Below, one piece after another: positions 25,062 to 34,128 of a DNA stretch of 45,937 nt; the first letter of the stretch is position 1; each line of letters begins with the position of its first letter. The notes below the pieces were generated by a model. That model was not told where the DNA came from, ran no database searches, and worked only from the letters and a program-made list of their open reading frames with translations. The stretch is from NCBI GenBank assembly GCA_031400755.1, contig JANNQL010000245.1, forward strand, positions 1 to 45,937. Reading direction: 5' to 3'. Origin of the DNA: VMSU01 sp031400755 (GTDB lineage Bacteria > Desulfobacterota > Desulfobulbia > Desulfobulbales > VMSU01). The position numbers and the translations under genes are program-made.

Positions 25062-26251
25062 AATCACTTAATCGCCGCCAGCTTCTACAGGCCGCCGTCG
25101 GGGCTGCCGGTTCTCTTGTCCTGCCCTCCCTGAACAGAAGGGCCTTTGCCAGAACTCAAAAAAAACTTTCAATTGGTTATTTACCGATAACTGACGCCAC
25201 GCCGCTGCTCATTGCCCACGCCAACGGCTATTTTCGGGATGAAGGGCTTGATGCCGAGCCGCCGATTAGGGTTCGGAACTGGTCCACACTGGCCGAGTCA
25301 TTTCTGGTTGGCAAATTTGATGTCACCCATCTGCTTCTGCCGATCCCGATCTGGATGCGTTTCAAAAACCAGACGCCGGTCAAGATACTGGCCTGGGACC
25401 ACACCAACGGCAGTGCTATCACCGTCCGGGGCGATGCCGGCATCAACGGCTTCGAGGACCTGGGCGGCAAACAGATCGCGGTGCCCTATTGGTACTCAAT
25501 GCATAATATTATTTTGCAGATGGGTCTCAAGAAGGCGGGGCTTACCCCGGTCATTCAGCCCCAGAGCCAACCACTGGCGAAAGATCAAGTCAACCTCTTC
25601 ATTCTCTCGCCACCGGAGATGCCTGCCAGTCTTGCCGGACGCAAGATTGACGGCTATACGGTTGCCGAGCCATTCAATGCCTTAGGTGAGATCAAGACCC
25701 AGGCCCGCATCATGCGTTTTACCGGCGATATCTGGCAAAACCATCCATGCTGCGTCGTGGTGATGATGGAGGCCTTGCTGAAGCAGGACCCGATTTTTGT
25801 TCAGAAGGTGGTGAACTCCATTGTACGGGCCCAGCTTTGGGTCAAGCATAATCCAGCTGAAACCGCCCGCATCCTGTCCAAGGATGGTGGTAATTACTTG
25901 CCGGTTGACGAGCAGACCCTGCTTCGGGTCTTCACCAAATACGATCTCGCTACCTATGGGGCGCCGGTCAAGCCAACTGCCATCCAGCACCCGAACTGGC
26001 AGAGTAGTCGGATCAGTTTTCAACCTTATCCGTATCCTTCAGCCACTCGTTTTATCGCCCAGGCCATGCAAAGCACAGTCATGGAAGGTGATCACAGTTT
26101 TTTGAACCGGCTTGATCCTGACTTTGTCGCCAGAGACATGGTTGATGAATCCTTTGTGCGAAAGTCCATTGACGCTGTTGGGGGGGCAGGAGTGTTTGAT
26201 GAGATCAACCTGGAACATCCCTGGGACCGGCAAGAGATCATTGATCTATGA
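25058..26251 (+). CDS. ABC substrate-binding protein, Tat-exported, NrtA/CmpA/SsuA-like
   Basis: A 397-aa periplasmic binding protein. The N-terminus MKSLNRRQLLQAAVGAAGSLVLP is a twin-arginine (Tat) signal with RR at 6-7 and an alanine-rich core. The mature part begins with the family pattern LSIGYLPITDATPLLIAHANGYFRDEGL and continues with GKFDVTHLLLPIPIWMRF and GYTVAEPFNALGEI. These fit the nitrate/bicarbonate (NrtA/CmpA) branch of NMT1/SsuA-like proteins. Tat export suggests it folds before export. The ligand is unknown: nitrate, bicarbonate, a sulfonate or a thiamine precursor are all possible. GTG start overlaps the ATPase stop. Confidence 0.9.
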   Translation: MKSLNRRQLLQAAVGAAGSLVLPSLNRRAFARTQKKLSIGYLPITDATPLLIAHANGYFRDEGLDAEPPIRVRNWSTLAESFLVGKFDVTHLLLPIPIWMRFKNQTPVKILAWDHTNGSAITVRGDAGINGFEDLGGKQIAVPYWYSMHNIILQMGLKKAGLTPVIQPQSQPLAKDQVNLFILSPPEMPASLAGRKIDGYTVAEPFNALGEIKTQARIMRFTGDIWQNHPCCVVVMMEALLKQDPIFVQKVVNSIVRAQLWVKHNPAETARILSKDGGNYLPVDEQTLLRVFTKYDLATYGAPVKPTAIQHPNWQSSRISFQPYPYPSATRFIAQAMQSTVMEGDHSFLNRLDPDFVARDMVDESFVRKSIDAVGGAGVFDEINLEHPWDRQEIIDL

Positions 26252-27078
26252 GAGGTTTGCTCAAATACCTGATGAAGCACCGGGCCGTCCTGGAGAGTTG
26301 GCGAAACAACCGGGACGGCTCCCACTCTTTGTCTCTGGCCATGGTGGGGGTCGGTATTTTTTTTCTGGCCTGGGTTGTTGGCGGCCATTTGGTCTTCATC
26401 CGCCCGCAGTTCAGCCAATTTTCCGGTTTTCTGCCGGAGGCGACCCTCAAGGCCCTGATGAAATTACTTGTTGGCCATACCTTCTGGCCTTCGGTACTGG
26501 CCAGCCTTCGCCGGGTCATCATCGGGATTGGCGTGGCATTTCTCGTGGGGCTGCCCCTTGGCTTGCTGATTGGTTATTTTAAAAAATTACGGACCATCAC
26601 CTATACGCCAATCCAATTTGTCCGGATGATCAGTCCTCTGTCCTGGATGCCCATCGCGCTGCTTATTTTTACGACCTTTGAATCAACCATCTATTTTTTG
26701 ATCACCATGGCCACGGTCTGGCCGATCATCCTTAATTCAAGTCTGGGGGTTTCTAGGGTCAACCCGCAATGGATCAAAATGGCCAAAAATCAAGGGGCGA
26801 CGGATGTTCAGGTCTTGTTGCACATCATTCTACCCGCCTCCATCCCCTATATCCTTACCAGTCTGCGTTTGGCCCTGGGCGTTGCCTGGATTGTCCTGGT
26901 GCCAGTCGAGTTTTTAGGGGTATCAAGCGGGCTGGGCTATATCATCAACGATGCCAGGGACACCATGGAGTATGACCGTTTGATGGCCATCGTTATGGCC
27001 ATTGGCATGATCGGTTTTATCTTGGACGGCAGCATCCAGTTAGTACAGAAGGTGTTCCGCTGGAATTGGGTTAATTGA
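26248..27078 (+). CDS. ABC transporter permease (SsuC/NrtB type)
   Basis: A 276-aa inner-membrane permease with about six hydrophobic segments, the first near residues 29-49 (LAMVGVGIFFLAWVVGGHLV). The EAA loop that meets the ATPase is AKNQGATDVQVLLHIILPASIPYIL, a good BPD_transp_1 match. The ATG overlaps the binding-protein stop. Gene order ATPase, binding protein, permease. No terminator with a clear T-run follows; a 6-bp hairpin AAAGGA/TCCTTT at 27139-27155 is weak. Confidence 0.92.
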   Translation: MRGLLKYLMKHRAVLESWRNNRDGSHSLSLAMVGVGIFFLAWVVGGHLVFIRPQFSQFSGFLPEATLKALMKLLVGHTFWPSVLASLRRVIIGIGVAFLVGLPLGLLIGYFKKLRTITYTPIQFVRMISPLSWMPIALLIFTTFESTIYFLITMATVWPIILNSSLGVSRVNPQWIKMAKNQGATDVQVLLHIILPASIPYILTSLRLALGVAWIVLVPVEFLGVSSGLGYIINDARDTMEYDRLMAIVMAIGMIGFILDGSIQLVQKVFRWNWVN

Positions 27079-27230
27079 AGGGCCAAGGTGGTGGGCTGAC
27101 CAAAGAAGGACTTCCTGTCGCTGACAATATTGCCGAAGAAAGGACCGCTTCCTTTTAACTTAACTGAGGTCGCGGTTTTTGACGCCTCCTGGTGAGTCCA
27201 ATGTCTTGTCTGGTGGCATCAAGGGAGCGA

Positions 27231-27890
27231 TCATGGTGTTTTTCGAGCAAGGCCATCCACCAACTCTGCCATATTACGACGGATATCCTGATAACCTTCC
27301 ACAGAGACACCAGCCCCGAGTGCCACAATTTGAGCCATAGCCGCGGTCAAGAAATCACCTGGCCCATGGGCGTCGGCATTGACTGCGAGTTTGGCGCCAA
27401 CTTTGGCGGCTATTTTTGCGACATGACCATTGGTGAGTGAATGACCTTTGCGGCCAGATAATTCCAACATAATTCCATGCTTGGCAGCAAGTCTGGCCTC
27501 CTCCTCGGTGATGAAGCCAGGATGGGCCAGGATGTCGACGCCGGCCTCAATGGCGGCCAGATTGCTGCCGGGAATCACCGGTTCGACCACGGTCTCACCA
27601 TGGCCAACCACGATGAGGGCACCTAATTTTCTGGCCTCAAGGGTCAATTCCTTGAAAAGTCCTGGCGGCACATGGGTCAGTTCAATGCCGGGAATGAGTC
27701 TCGTCTTTGAATAGCGATTCAGATCAAGAGCTGCCTTGACGAGGCGGGGCACGATAAAATCGAGGTTCGACGAATCGGCATGATCGGTGATGGCCACGGC
27801 CTGATAGCCCAAGACTTCAACCCGACGCAAGTGCTCAGCCGGGACCAATTCACCGTCGCTAAAAAAGGTATGGGTATGCAGGTCAATCAT
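27231..27890 (-). CDS. PHP-domain phosphoesterase, histidinol-phosphatase-like
   Basis: A 219-aa PHP-family metal-dependent hydrolase. The first metal motif DLHTHTFFSDGE is at residues 3-14, followed by AITDHADSSN, GIELTH, HGETVVEP, DILAHPGF and AVNADAHGPGDF; together these give the His/Asp/Glu set for a trinuclear metal site. The length fits the small stand-alone PHP group; the true substrate is unknown and histidinol phosphate is only one candidate. Its ATG overlaps the last codons of miaB by 8 bp, so it ends the miaA-to-miaB run on the minus strand. Confidence 0.88.
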   Translation of the reverse strand: MIDLHTHTFFSDGELVPAEHLRRVEVLGYQAVAITDHADSSNLDFIVPRLVKAALDLNRYSKTRLIPGIELTHVPPGLFKELTLEARKLGALIVVGHGETVVEPVIPGSNLAAIEAGVDILAHPGFITEEEARLAAKHGIMLELSGRKGHSLTNGHVAKIAAKVGAKLAVNADAHGPGDFLTAAMAQIVALGAGVSVEGYQDIRRNMAELVDGLARKTP

Positions 27891-29223
27891 CTTTTTTCAA
27901 TTCTCCTCGTAAAGAATGTTCGCAGGCCTCGGTGATCAGTACATCCACCATATGTCCGGGGTTCAGGGGGGCATTGCTTTTAAAATGAACAATGTTGTTA
28001 GTACCGGTGCGGCCATACCAATGACCAGCTCGGCCCTTGTTTTCGCTCTCAACCATGACCTGCTCTACCCGATCAAGATATTCCTTGTTGCGCTCCAGGA
28101 TAATCTCGTCAATACGCCTCTGTAGAATGGCAAGTCGCGTCGCTTTGATCTCCTCAGGCACTTTATCTTCAAAATCGACCGACTTGGCTTGGGGCCGGTC
28201 GGAATATTTAAAGGAGTAGGCCCCATGAAAACGTATCCGCTCAACAAGGTCTAAGGTGGCCTGAAAATCAGCCTCTGATTCACCTGGAAAGCCAACGATG
28301 ATATCGGTAGTTATGGCGATATCGGGCCGGTATTGTCGCAGGGCGTACACCAGCTCCAAGTAACGGGCTCGTGAATATTTACGGTTCATCCGTTCGAGTA
28401 CCCGGTCCGCGCCCGATTGCACCGGCAAATGAAAATGGGCGCAAAGCAAAGGGATCTCGGCAAAGGATTGCAGTAACTCGGTGGTCAAGTCCTTGGGGTT
28501 TGAGGTGGTAAAACGCAGGCGTTGCAGGCCATTGAGCCCGCCCACCGCCCGCAGGAGTTCGGCAAAGGTGTGGATTTGCTTGCCGTGGGAGTCGCGACCG
28601 TATGAATTGACGTTTTGGCCAAGCAGGGTTAGCTCCTTGACCCCATGATCAAGCAGGAGCTGAGCCTCGGCCATGATTTCCGAAAATTGACGGCTGACCT
28701 CGCGCCCTCTGGTGTAGGGGACCACACAATAGGTGCAAAAATTATTACAGCCCTGCATAATCGTAATAAATCGTTTATGGCTGGGGCCGCTGCCAATTTC
28801 AGGCAGAAAAGGCGGAATGACAAAGGATGGCGACTGGTCAATGGCCACGATCCGTTTCTGGTCGCAACTGATATCATGCAGCAGGGCAGGGAGGTTGTAG
28901 ATATTCTGCGGCCCCATGACCAAATCAACATGGGGCATGCGTTGCAGGATTTTTTTGCCTTCCTGTTGAGCAACGCAACCAACCACGCCAATAATCAAAT
29001 GCGGCTTCTTTTTCTTGAGATATTTCAAATGCCCCAGCAGTGAAAAAGCCTTCTGTGCAGCCTTTTCCCGAATGCTGCAGGTGTTGACCAAGACAATATC
29101 AGCATCAGCAATGTCGCTGCAGGGTAGGGCGCTTTCGGCAAGAAGTTGAGCCATGATCTCAGAATCACGCTCGTTCATTTGGCAGCCTAAAGTTTCTATA
29201 TAAAAAGAAAGGTTATTCTGCAT
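27883..29223 (-). CDS. miaB: tRNA-2-methylthio-N6-dimethylallyladenosine synthase
   Basis: A 446-aa methylthiotransferase that adds a methylthio group to i6A37 in tRNAs reading UNN codons. The UPF0004 domain has three cluster Cys (ETLGCQMNERD, VNTCSIREKA, VGCVAQQ). The radical SAM domain has MQGCNNFCTYCVVPYTRGRE (CX3CX2C). The C-terminal TRAM domain is HWYGRTGTNNIVHFK and following. The start at 29223 (MQNNLSFYIETLGCQ) gives the normal MiaB N-terminus and overlaps the stop of the preceding small gene; a longer reading from 29253 adds ten unlikely residues. MiaA, which makes its substrate, is encoded upstream in the same run. Confidence 0.96.
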   Translation of the reverse strand: MQNNLSFYIETLGCQMNERDSEIMAQLLAESALPCSDIADADIVLVNTCSIREKAAQKAFSLLGHLKYLKKKKPHLIIGVVGCVAQQEGKKILQRMPHVDLVMGPQNIYNLPALLHDISCDQKRIVAIDQSPSFVIPPFLPEIGSGPSHKRFITIMQGCNNFCTYCVVPYTRGREVSRQFSEIMAEAQLLLDHGVKELTLLGQNVNSYGRDSHGKQIHTFAELLRAVGGLNGLQRLRFTTSNPKDLTTELLQSFAEIPLLCAHFHLPVQSGADRVLERMNRKYSRARYLELVYALRQYRPDIAITTDIIVGFPGESEADFQATLDLVERIRFHGAYSFKYSDRPQAKSVDFEDKVPEEIKATRLAILQRRIDEIILERNKEYLDRVEQVMVESENKGRAGHWYGRTGTNNIVHFKSNAPLNPGHMVDVLITEACEHSLRGELKKDD

Positions 29224-29446
29224 GGACCTGAAAAATAAGTGGCGACACATCAAAAATGATGGCTGTGAGATCGTTATGGAACGATGAGGGGTAGCGGATG
29301 ATAATCATGCCTTCCTTGGCGTCTATGGTTGTCACGAGAGCCATGTTGTCATAGCCCTCAAGGATGAACTTCAAATAACCAATCCGTCGGGAGTCAACCC
29401 GTAAAGGAAGGGTGCTGATTTCAGCCGAGACTGTGCCGCTAATCAT
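29213..29446 (-). CDS. DUF4911-family small protein
   Basis: A 77-aa protein that fits DUF4911: a run around RRIGYLKFILEGYDNMALVTTID followed by a short hydrophobic end (LTAIIFDVSPLIFQV). Function unknown. It shares one base with the purB stop and overlaps the miaB start, so it is tightly coupled between the two. From memory the family is often found beside miaB in Desulfobacterota, which suggests a link to tRNA modification, but no biochemical role is established. Confidence 0.8.
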   Translation of the reverse strand: MISGTVSAEISTLPLRVDSRRIGYLKFILEGYDNMALVTTIDAKEGMIIIRYPSSFHNDLTAIIFDVSPLIFQVHAE

Positions 29447-30888
29447 CAGACCTGAAGGTCGCCATGCTCGCTGGTTAACAGATTTTGGTAGCTGGCAAGC
29501 CTGGGCTCGACGATATTATGGATGTATTCTTCGGTCTGGGCGCAGGCCCTACCGGCAAACTGGCGTGAATCGCCGATCAAGTCAATGAGTTCGGCGTAGG
29601 AGAAGGGGACATGCTCGTCGTCTCCCAGTCGCGACAGGAGATCGTTGTCTTTGCCATGCTCTTTAACCACAAGGCCTGCGGCCACCGAGTGGACCTTGAT
29701 CACCTCGTGCATCTCCTGTCGGCTTTTACCTTTCTCTGCGCAGGCCATCAAGATTTTTTCCGTGGCCATGAATGGAAGTTCCTGGGAAAGGTGCCGTTCA
29801 ATTTGTTTAGGATAAACGACCATTCCGTCTGTTATGTTAATAAAAAGTCTTAAGATTGCATCTGCCAGTAGAAAAGCCTGGGGGATATCCATCCGTCGAA
29901 TAGCAGAGTCATCCAAGGTGCGTTCAAACCATTGATTGGCGTAAGTGGCTGCGAAGTCGGCAGGCAGGCCCATGAGTTTACGGGCCAGGCCAGTCATTCG
30001 CTCGCTACGCATGGGATTACGCTTGTAGGCCATGGCTGAACTGCCCACCTGATTCTTGGCAAATGGTTCTTCCTGCACTTTAAGATTGGACAATAATCGC
30101 AGGTCCACCGCAAACTTATGGGCTGAAGCGCCAATGCCGGCCAAAGTTTCAGCTGTCTTCATGTCCAGCTTGCGAGTGTAAGTCTGACCGGTAACCTCAA
30201 AAATATCGCTAAAACCTAACTTTAAAGCAACAAGCCTATCAAGTTTCTTGACTTTTTCATGGTCATTATTGAACAACTCCATAAAGGTGGCCTGGGTGCC
30301 AACCGTGCCCTTAGCGCCACGGGCCTTGATCTGTTTCTCCAGAGATTCAATATAGTCAAGATCCATCATCAAATCTTGAATGTACAGGGTGTTGCGTTTA
30401 CCAACAGTGGTCGGTTGGGCGGCCTGGTAGTGGGTATACCCAAGGGTGGCTAAATCTTTATGGGCCAGACAGAAGGTGGCAAGGTTATGGATTACGTTGA
30501 CCAAGGCTTTTTTGATGAGCAGCAATGCCTCTTTCTGGATAATTAGATCGGCATTGCAACCGACAAATTGAGACGTGGCCCCCAGATGGATGATCGGTTC
30601 GGCGGTCGGGCATTGCAGGCCAAAGGCGTAGACATGAGCCATGACATCGTGACGGATTTCTTTTTCCTTCTGAGCAGCTACCTCAAAATTAATGTTGGTT
30701 GCATAGCGCTTCATTTCATCGACCATGGAAGCGGAAACCAACTTAAGACCTAATTCATGCTGGGCTTCAGCTAAGGCGATCCAGCATCGACGCCAAGTTT
30801 CAAACTTTTTTTGCTCTGAAAAAAGATGCTGCATCTCCTTGCTGGTATAGCGGCTCACCAAAGGCTCTTGGTATATAGTTCTGTCCAT
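29446..30888 (-). CDS. purB: Adenylosuccinate lyase
   Basis: A 480-aa fumarase/aspartase-superfamily lyase acting twice in purine synthesis: on SAICAR, and on adenylosuccinate to give AMP plus fumarate. Motifs: YTSKEMQHLFSEQKKFETWRR at the N-terminus, EIRHDVMAHVYAF (His), HLGATSQFVGCNAD, the TLGYTHYQAAQPTTVGKR catalytic His region, and the signature loop GSSAMAYKRNPMRSE. The start at 30888 (MDRTIYQEPL) gives the family N-terminus with AAGGA upstream; a longer frame from 30948 adds 20 hydrophobic residues not expected in PurB. The 237 bp upstream contain AT-rich palindromes. Confidence 0.95.
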   Translation of the reverse strand: MDRTIYQEPLVSRYTSKEMQHLFSEQKKFETWRRCWIALAEAQHELGLKLVSASMVDEMKRYATNINFEVAAQKEKEIRHDVMAHVYAFGLQCPTAEPIIHLGATSQFVGCNADLIIQKEALLLIKKALVNVIHNLATFCLAHKDLATLGYTHYQAAQPTTVGKRNTLYIQDLMMDLDYIESLEKQIKARGAKGTVGTQATFMELFNNDHEKVKKLDRLVALKLGFSDIFEVTGQTYTRKLDMKTAETLAGIGASAHKFAVDLRLLSNLKVQEEPFAKNQVGSSAMAYKRNPMRSERMTGLARKLMGLPADFAATYANQWFERTLDDSAIRRMDIPQAFLLADAILRLFINITDGMVVYPKQIERHLSQELPFMATEKILMACAEKGKSRQEMHEVIKVHSVAAGLVVKEHGKDNDLLSRLGDDEHVPFSYAELIDLIGDSRQFAGRACAQTEEYIHNIVEPRLASYQNLLTSEHGDLQV

Positions 30889-31015
30889 ATGTTGCCAATC
30901 CTTATTGTTAATAAACAACAAAATAACGTAAAAACAAACACAAGACACTAATATTTAAAATTTTACTGTAATTTGTTTGGGCAACTTTCAGTATAATTCA
31001 ACTCTTTGGTCTTGA

Positions 31016-31035
31016 CGGGGAGCGAGGGTGCCCCG
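31016..31035. promoter_or_regulatory. Short GC hairpin upstream of purB
   Basis: CGGGG (31016-31020) pairs with CCCCG (31031-31035) around a 10-base loop, between recJ and purB. Its role, whether part of the recJ terminator or of purB control, is unclear. Confidence 0.3.
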
Positions 31036-31053
31036 GTGACTCTTTTTACTAAT

Positions 31054-31106
31054 GTCGCATAATATATATTATGATTAATTTTATTTAATTAAATAAAATT
31101 AGCGAC
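31054..31106. repeat. Adjacent AT-rich perfect palindromes in a GC clamp, between recJ and purB
   Basis: CATAATATATATTATG (31058-31073) is a perfect 16-bp palindrome. Two bases later a perfect 26-bp palindrome made only of A and T spans 31076-31101. The pair is bracketed by GTCGC (31054-31058) and GCGAC (31102-31106). It lies 20 bp past the recJ stop. Such DNA can extrude a cruciform or act as a bidirectional terminator or protein-binding site; the purB promoter may also lie here. Confidence 0.7.
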
Positions 31107-31125
31107 CTAGCCTGCTGGGAATATA

Positions 31126-32877
31126 TTACAGGAGGACATCGTTAAGCATGAGTTGTGGTTTTGTCTGGCCATTAAAGCGATTCTCTTTAATGGTGAAGGC
31201 CAAGGCCAGCATTGCTTCGCCATTAATTGCTTTCTCAATGACATGGGCAAAGCCAAAGCCAATTCCATCCAGCCACCGTCCAGCTAAAAATGCCGAAAAC
31301 CGTAAATGATTTTTCTCTTTACCAATAACTTGCATATTTCTCAACCTGCATGGCTTGTCGGTTGTGAAAACAGGCTCAGGATTGCCCTGTCCAAATGGCG
31401 CCAGTAAGGCATATACTGTCTCAATGTCAGCAAAGGTGGTTTGGTCTGTGATTACGAAATCAATGCTCAGGCCCTGTGGTGTCGAATCAATGTACCGTTG
31501 CTGTATTTTGACAGTCTCATTGGCCAGCTCTATGAAAGATGGCAGCGACTCTTCCTTAAGCGATAAGCCAGCAGCGCTGCTATGCCCCCCATACTCAATA
31601 ATTTTTTCAGCGCAGGCGGCGATGGTTTCATAAATATTAATCCCAGGAACTGAACGAGCTGAGCCCTTTAAGATACCGGAGCCACCAAAGACAATGACCG
31701 GCTTGGAGAACAGATCAACGAGCCTTGATGATATAATCCCTAAAAGGCCAAGGTGCCAGTCCTGTCCATGAATGATAAGGCACGGTTGATCGTATTTATC
31801 CTGCTCCATCACCAAATTAGTGGCCTCTAAAACAAGTTGGCCAGTTAATTCTCGGCGTGCGATATTTTCTTTTTCTATACCTTCGGCCAATTCTCTGGCA
31901 AGTTGTTTGTCTCTCGAAAAAAGGAGCGTTGAGGCCCGGTTGGCCGCCCCCATTCTGCCGGCGGCGTTCAGGCGTGGTCCGATCTGAAAGGCGATATCAT
32001 CGGGGTTGATGTTTTGTCCTTTATGAATTTTGCAGAGCGCAAGAAGTTCGATAAGACCCAGATTTTCGCTATTTGCCAGCACTTCAAGGCCGGCCTTAGT
32101 AAAAAGACGGTTAATGCCCTGCAATGGCACCATGTCCGAGATGGTGCCAATTGCCACCAGATCGAGATTTTTTTTTAGGTTGGGCGCGGGTAGCCTTGGC
32201 GTCCAGTAGCCTTTTAGGTGAAAATAATTCCTGAGTCCTACGGTCAGGTAAAAAGAAACCCCTACCCCGGCTAAATCTTTTGTGGGAAATTGACAGCCAT
32301 CTTGCCAGGGGTTTAGCACAGCTTGTGCCGGTGGCAGTTGCTCAGGCGGCTGATGGTGATCGGTCACAATAACCTGCCACCCTGCCTTGATCAACCGTTC
32401 AACTTCGCTAAAATCAGAAATGCCGCAATCAACGGTAATGACGATTCCTGGATGGGGTAGCAATAATTCCTCTACCAGTTCGGCCTTCAGTCCATAGCCA
32501 TTTTTGAAACGGTCTGGATGGCACGAGTGACACTCGATGCCAAGATCAGCCATGAATCTGACCAGGACGGCGGTAGCGGTGACTCCATCCACATCATAAT
32601 CTCCATAGACAACGATGGGTTTGTGATCAATTATTCCCTGGTAGATGATCTCAACAGCTTCTTGCATGCCTTTCATCAAAAATGGTGATGGCAAGCTTTG
32701 TAAGGAAGGATAGAGAAAGTCTCGGGCCGCATTTGGTGTGTTAAACCCGCGCTGGACCAAGATGGTGGCCACTGGGACAGGAATATTGAGAGCAGACGTG
32801 AGGTCAGTCACCAGCTGCCTATCTACCTGTTGAAATGACCAGGGCTGGCTGGCGATTTTATTTATTTTTTTATTCAA
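31126..32877 (-). CDS. recJ: Single-stranded-DNA-specific exonuclease RecJ
   Basis: A 583-aa DHH/DHHA1 nuclease that degrades single-stranded DNA 5' to 3' in recombination and mismatch repair. DHH motifs run in order: VVYGDYDVDGVTATAVLV, ITVDCGISDF, IVTDHHQP and the RLNAAGRMGAANRA segment. The DHHA1 motif GGHSSAAG and a C-terminal OB-like domain (from about residue 470) are present. Length is normal. The ATG is the family start. The miaA stop lies 46 bp upstream and purB follows after the AT-rich palindromes. Confidence 0.95.
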   Translation of the reverse strand: MNKKINKIASQPWSFQQVDRQLVTDLTSALNIPVPVATILVQRGFNTPNAARDFLYPSLQSLPSPFLMKGMQEAVEIIYQGIIDHKPIVVYGDYDVDGVTATAVLVRFMADLGIECHSCHPDRFKNGYGLKAELVEELLLPHPGIVITVDCGISDFSEVERLIKAGWQVIVTDHHQPPEQLPPAQAVLNPWQDGCQFPTKDLAGVGVSFYLTVGLRNYFHLKGYWTPRLPAPNLKKNLDLVAIGTISDMVPLQGINRLFTKAGLEVLANSENLGLIELLALCKIHKGQNINPDDIAFQIGPRLNAAGRMGAANRASTLLFSRDKQLARELAEGIEKENIARRELTGQLVLEATNLVMEQDKYDQPCLIIHGQDWHLGLLGIISSRLVDLFSKPVIVFGGSGILKGSARSVPGINIYETIAACAEKIIEYGGHSSAAGLSLKEESLPSFIELANETVKIQQRYIDSTPQGLSIDFVITDQTTFADIETVYALLAPFGQGNPEPVFTTDKPCRLRNMQVIGKEKNHLRFSAFLAGRWLDGIGFGFAHVIEKAINGEAMLALAFTIKENRFNGQTKPQLMLNDVLL

Positions 32878-32923
32878 AATAGTACGTATTTAATTTAGTT
32901 AAGATACTAACATAATATTTATT

Positions 32924-33895
32924 TTAAATTTGTGCTGTCTTGAGAAAGCCGGCTATGGTGGCATAGATCTCTGCGAATTGCCCTGGGTGGTACCAATTGA
33001 TTTCCGGATCGGCCTTGAACCAAGTCAATTGTCGCTTGGCGTAACGCCTAGTGTCTCTTATCAGCAGTTCAATTGTATGGTCCCAGCTCCACTCGCCATC
33101 AAGATAGTTCAGCATATGCCGATAACCCAATGATTGCAGAGGTTGAAGGTCCTTTGCGTACCCCATGTTCATAAGTTTTTGAACTTCGTCCAAAAGTCCG
33201 GCCTGGATCATGTTTTTGACTCGCGCTTGGATACGCATATAAAGGTCATCGCGTTCGCGGCCAAGGCCGATTTTTACGATATTTGGCTTGATTTTATCTT
33301 TTTTTTGTTTTTGATGCTCGCCTATAAAGCATGACCAGGTCTTACCGGTGGATCGTACAATTTCAAGCGCCCGGATGAGTCGATAGGTGTCATTGGGGTG
33401 GATGCGGTCGCCGCTTTCAGGATCACGATCTTTAAGTTCCTTAAATAACGCCTCTCTGCCGCTTGACTCAAGCTCTGCATGGAGGGCTTTGCGTAATTGG
33501 TGGTCGATAACAACAGGCATCGCAAAAATGCCATTTTCTAAGGCGCTGAAATACAGCCCGGTGCCTCCGACAAGCACTGGCAGGCGGCCCTTGGCCCGGA
33601 TCTGTTGGATGGCCTCCTGGCAATCACTGACAAAGCGAGAAGCGCTGAACGACTCGTCCGGCAACACATAATCGATCAGATGGTGAGGCACCCTATTCCG
33701 TTCTGCTTTTGTAGGCTTAGCGGTCCCGATGTCCATATATCGATAAATCTGCATGGAATCGACGCCGATAATCTCACAACCGAATTCATCTGCGAGAGTC
33801 AGTGCGAGTTCGGTCTTGCCTATGGCCGTCGGGCCGGCCACAAAAATTAAGGGGGCCTTGGAAATTTCTTGGCCTATCGTATCAGTCAAAACCAT
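32924..33895 (-). CDS. miaA: tRNA dimethylallyltransferase
   Basis: A 323-aa enzyme that transfers the dimethylallyl group to A37 of tRNAs reading UNN codons, making i6A, the substrate of MiaB. The P-loop VAGPTAIGKTE lies near the N-terminus. GVDSMQIYRYMDIGTAKPT, the HHLIDYV segment, VLVGGTGLYFSAL and LGYRHMLNYL follow, then RRYAKRQLTWFK near the C-terminus. A start at 33895 (MVLTDTIGQ) is preferred over 33943, which would add 16 residues not seen in the family. It heads the minus-strand run miaA-recJ-purB-DUF4911-miaB-PHP. Confidence 0.95.
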   Translation of the reverse strand: MVLTDTIGQEISKAPLIFVAGPTAIGKTELALTLADEFGCEIIGVDSMQIYRYMDIGTAKPTKAERNRVPHHLIDYVLPDESFSASRFVSDCQEAIQQIRAKGRLPVLVGGTGLYFSALENGIFAMPVVIDHQLRKALHAELESSGREALFKELKDRDPESGDRIHPNDTYRLIRALEIVRSTGKTWSCFIGEHQKQKKDKIKPNIVKIGLGRERDDLYMRIQARVKNMIQAGLLDEVQKLMNMGYAKDLQPLQSLGYRHMLNYLDGEWSWDHTIELLIRDTRRYAKRQLTWFKADPEINWYHPGQFAEIYATIAGFLKTAQI

Positions 33896-34128
33896 GAGAT
33901 CATAAGCTGTGCCTGTATGCAAAAAAAAAAGAGTATGCCGCAAACAGAAAAGTGAAAGTTTTTGTTATTTAAGGTACTATGTCAAACTTTAAAAAAATTA
34001 GTTACCGGTTTCCAATGAAAATATTATGGAGTTGTCGAAGCTTGTACTTGCAACCCGTAACCGTCAACCGTGAGCCTCAAAAACCTTTTTGGAAATTAAT
34101 CAAAGCATCCACATAACAGGAGAACCAA

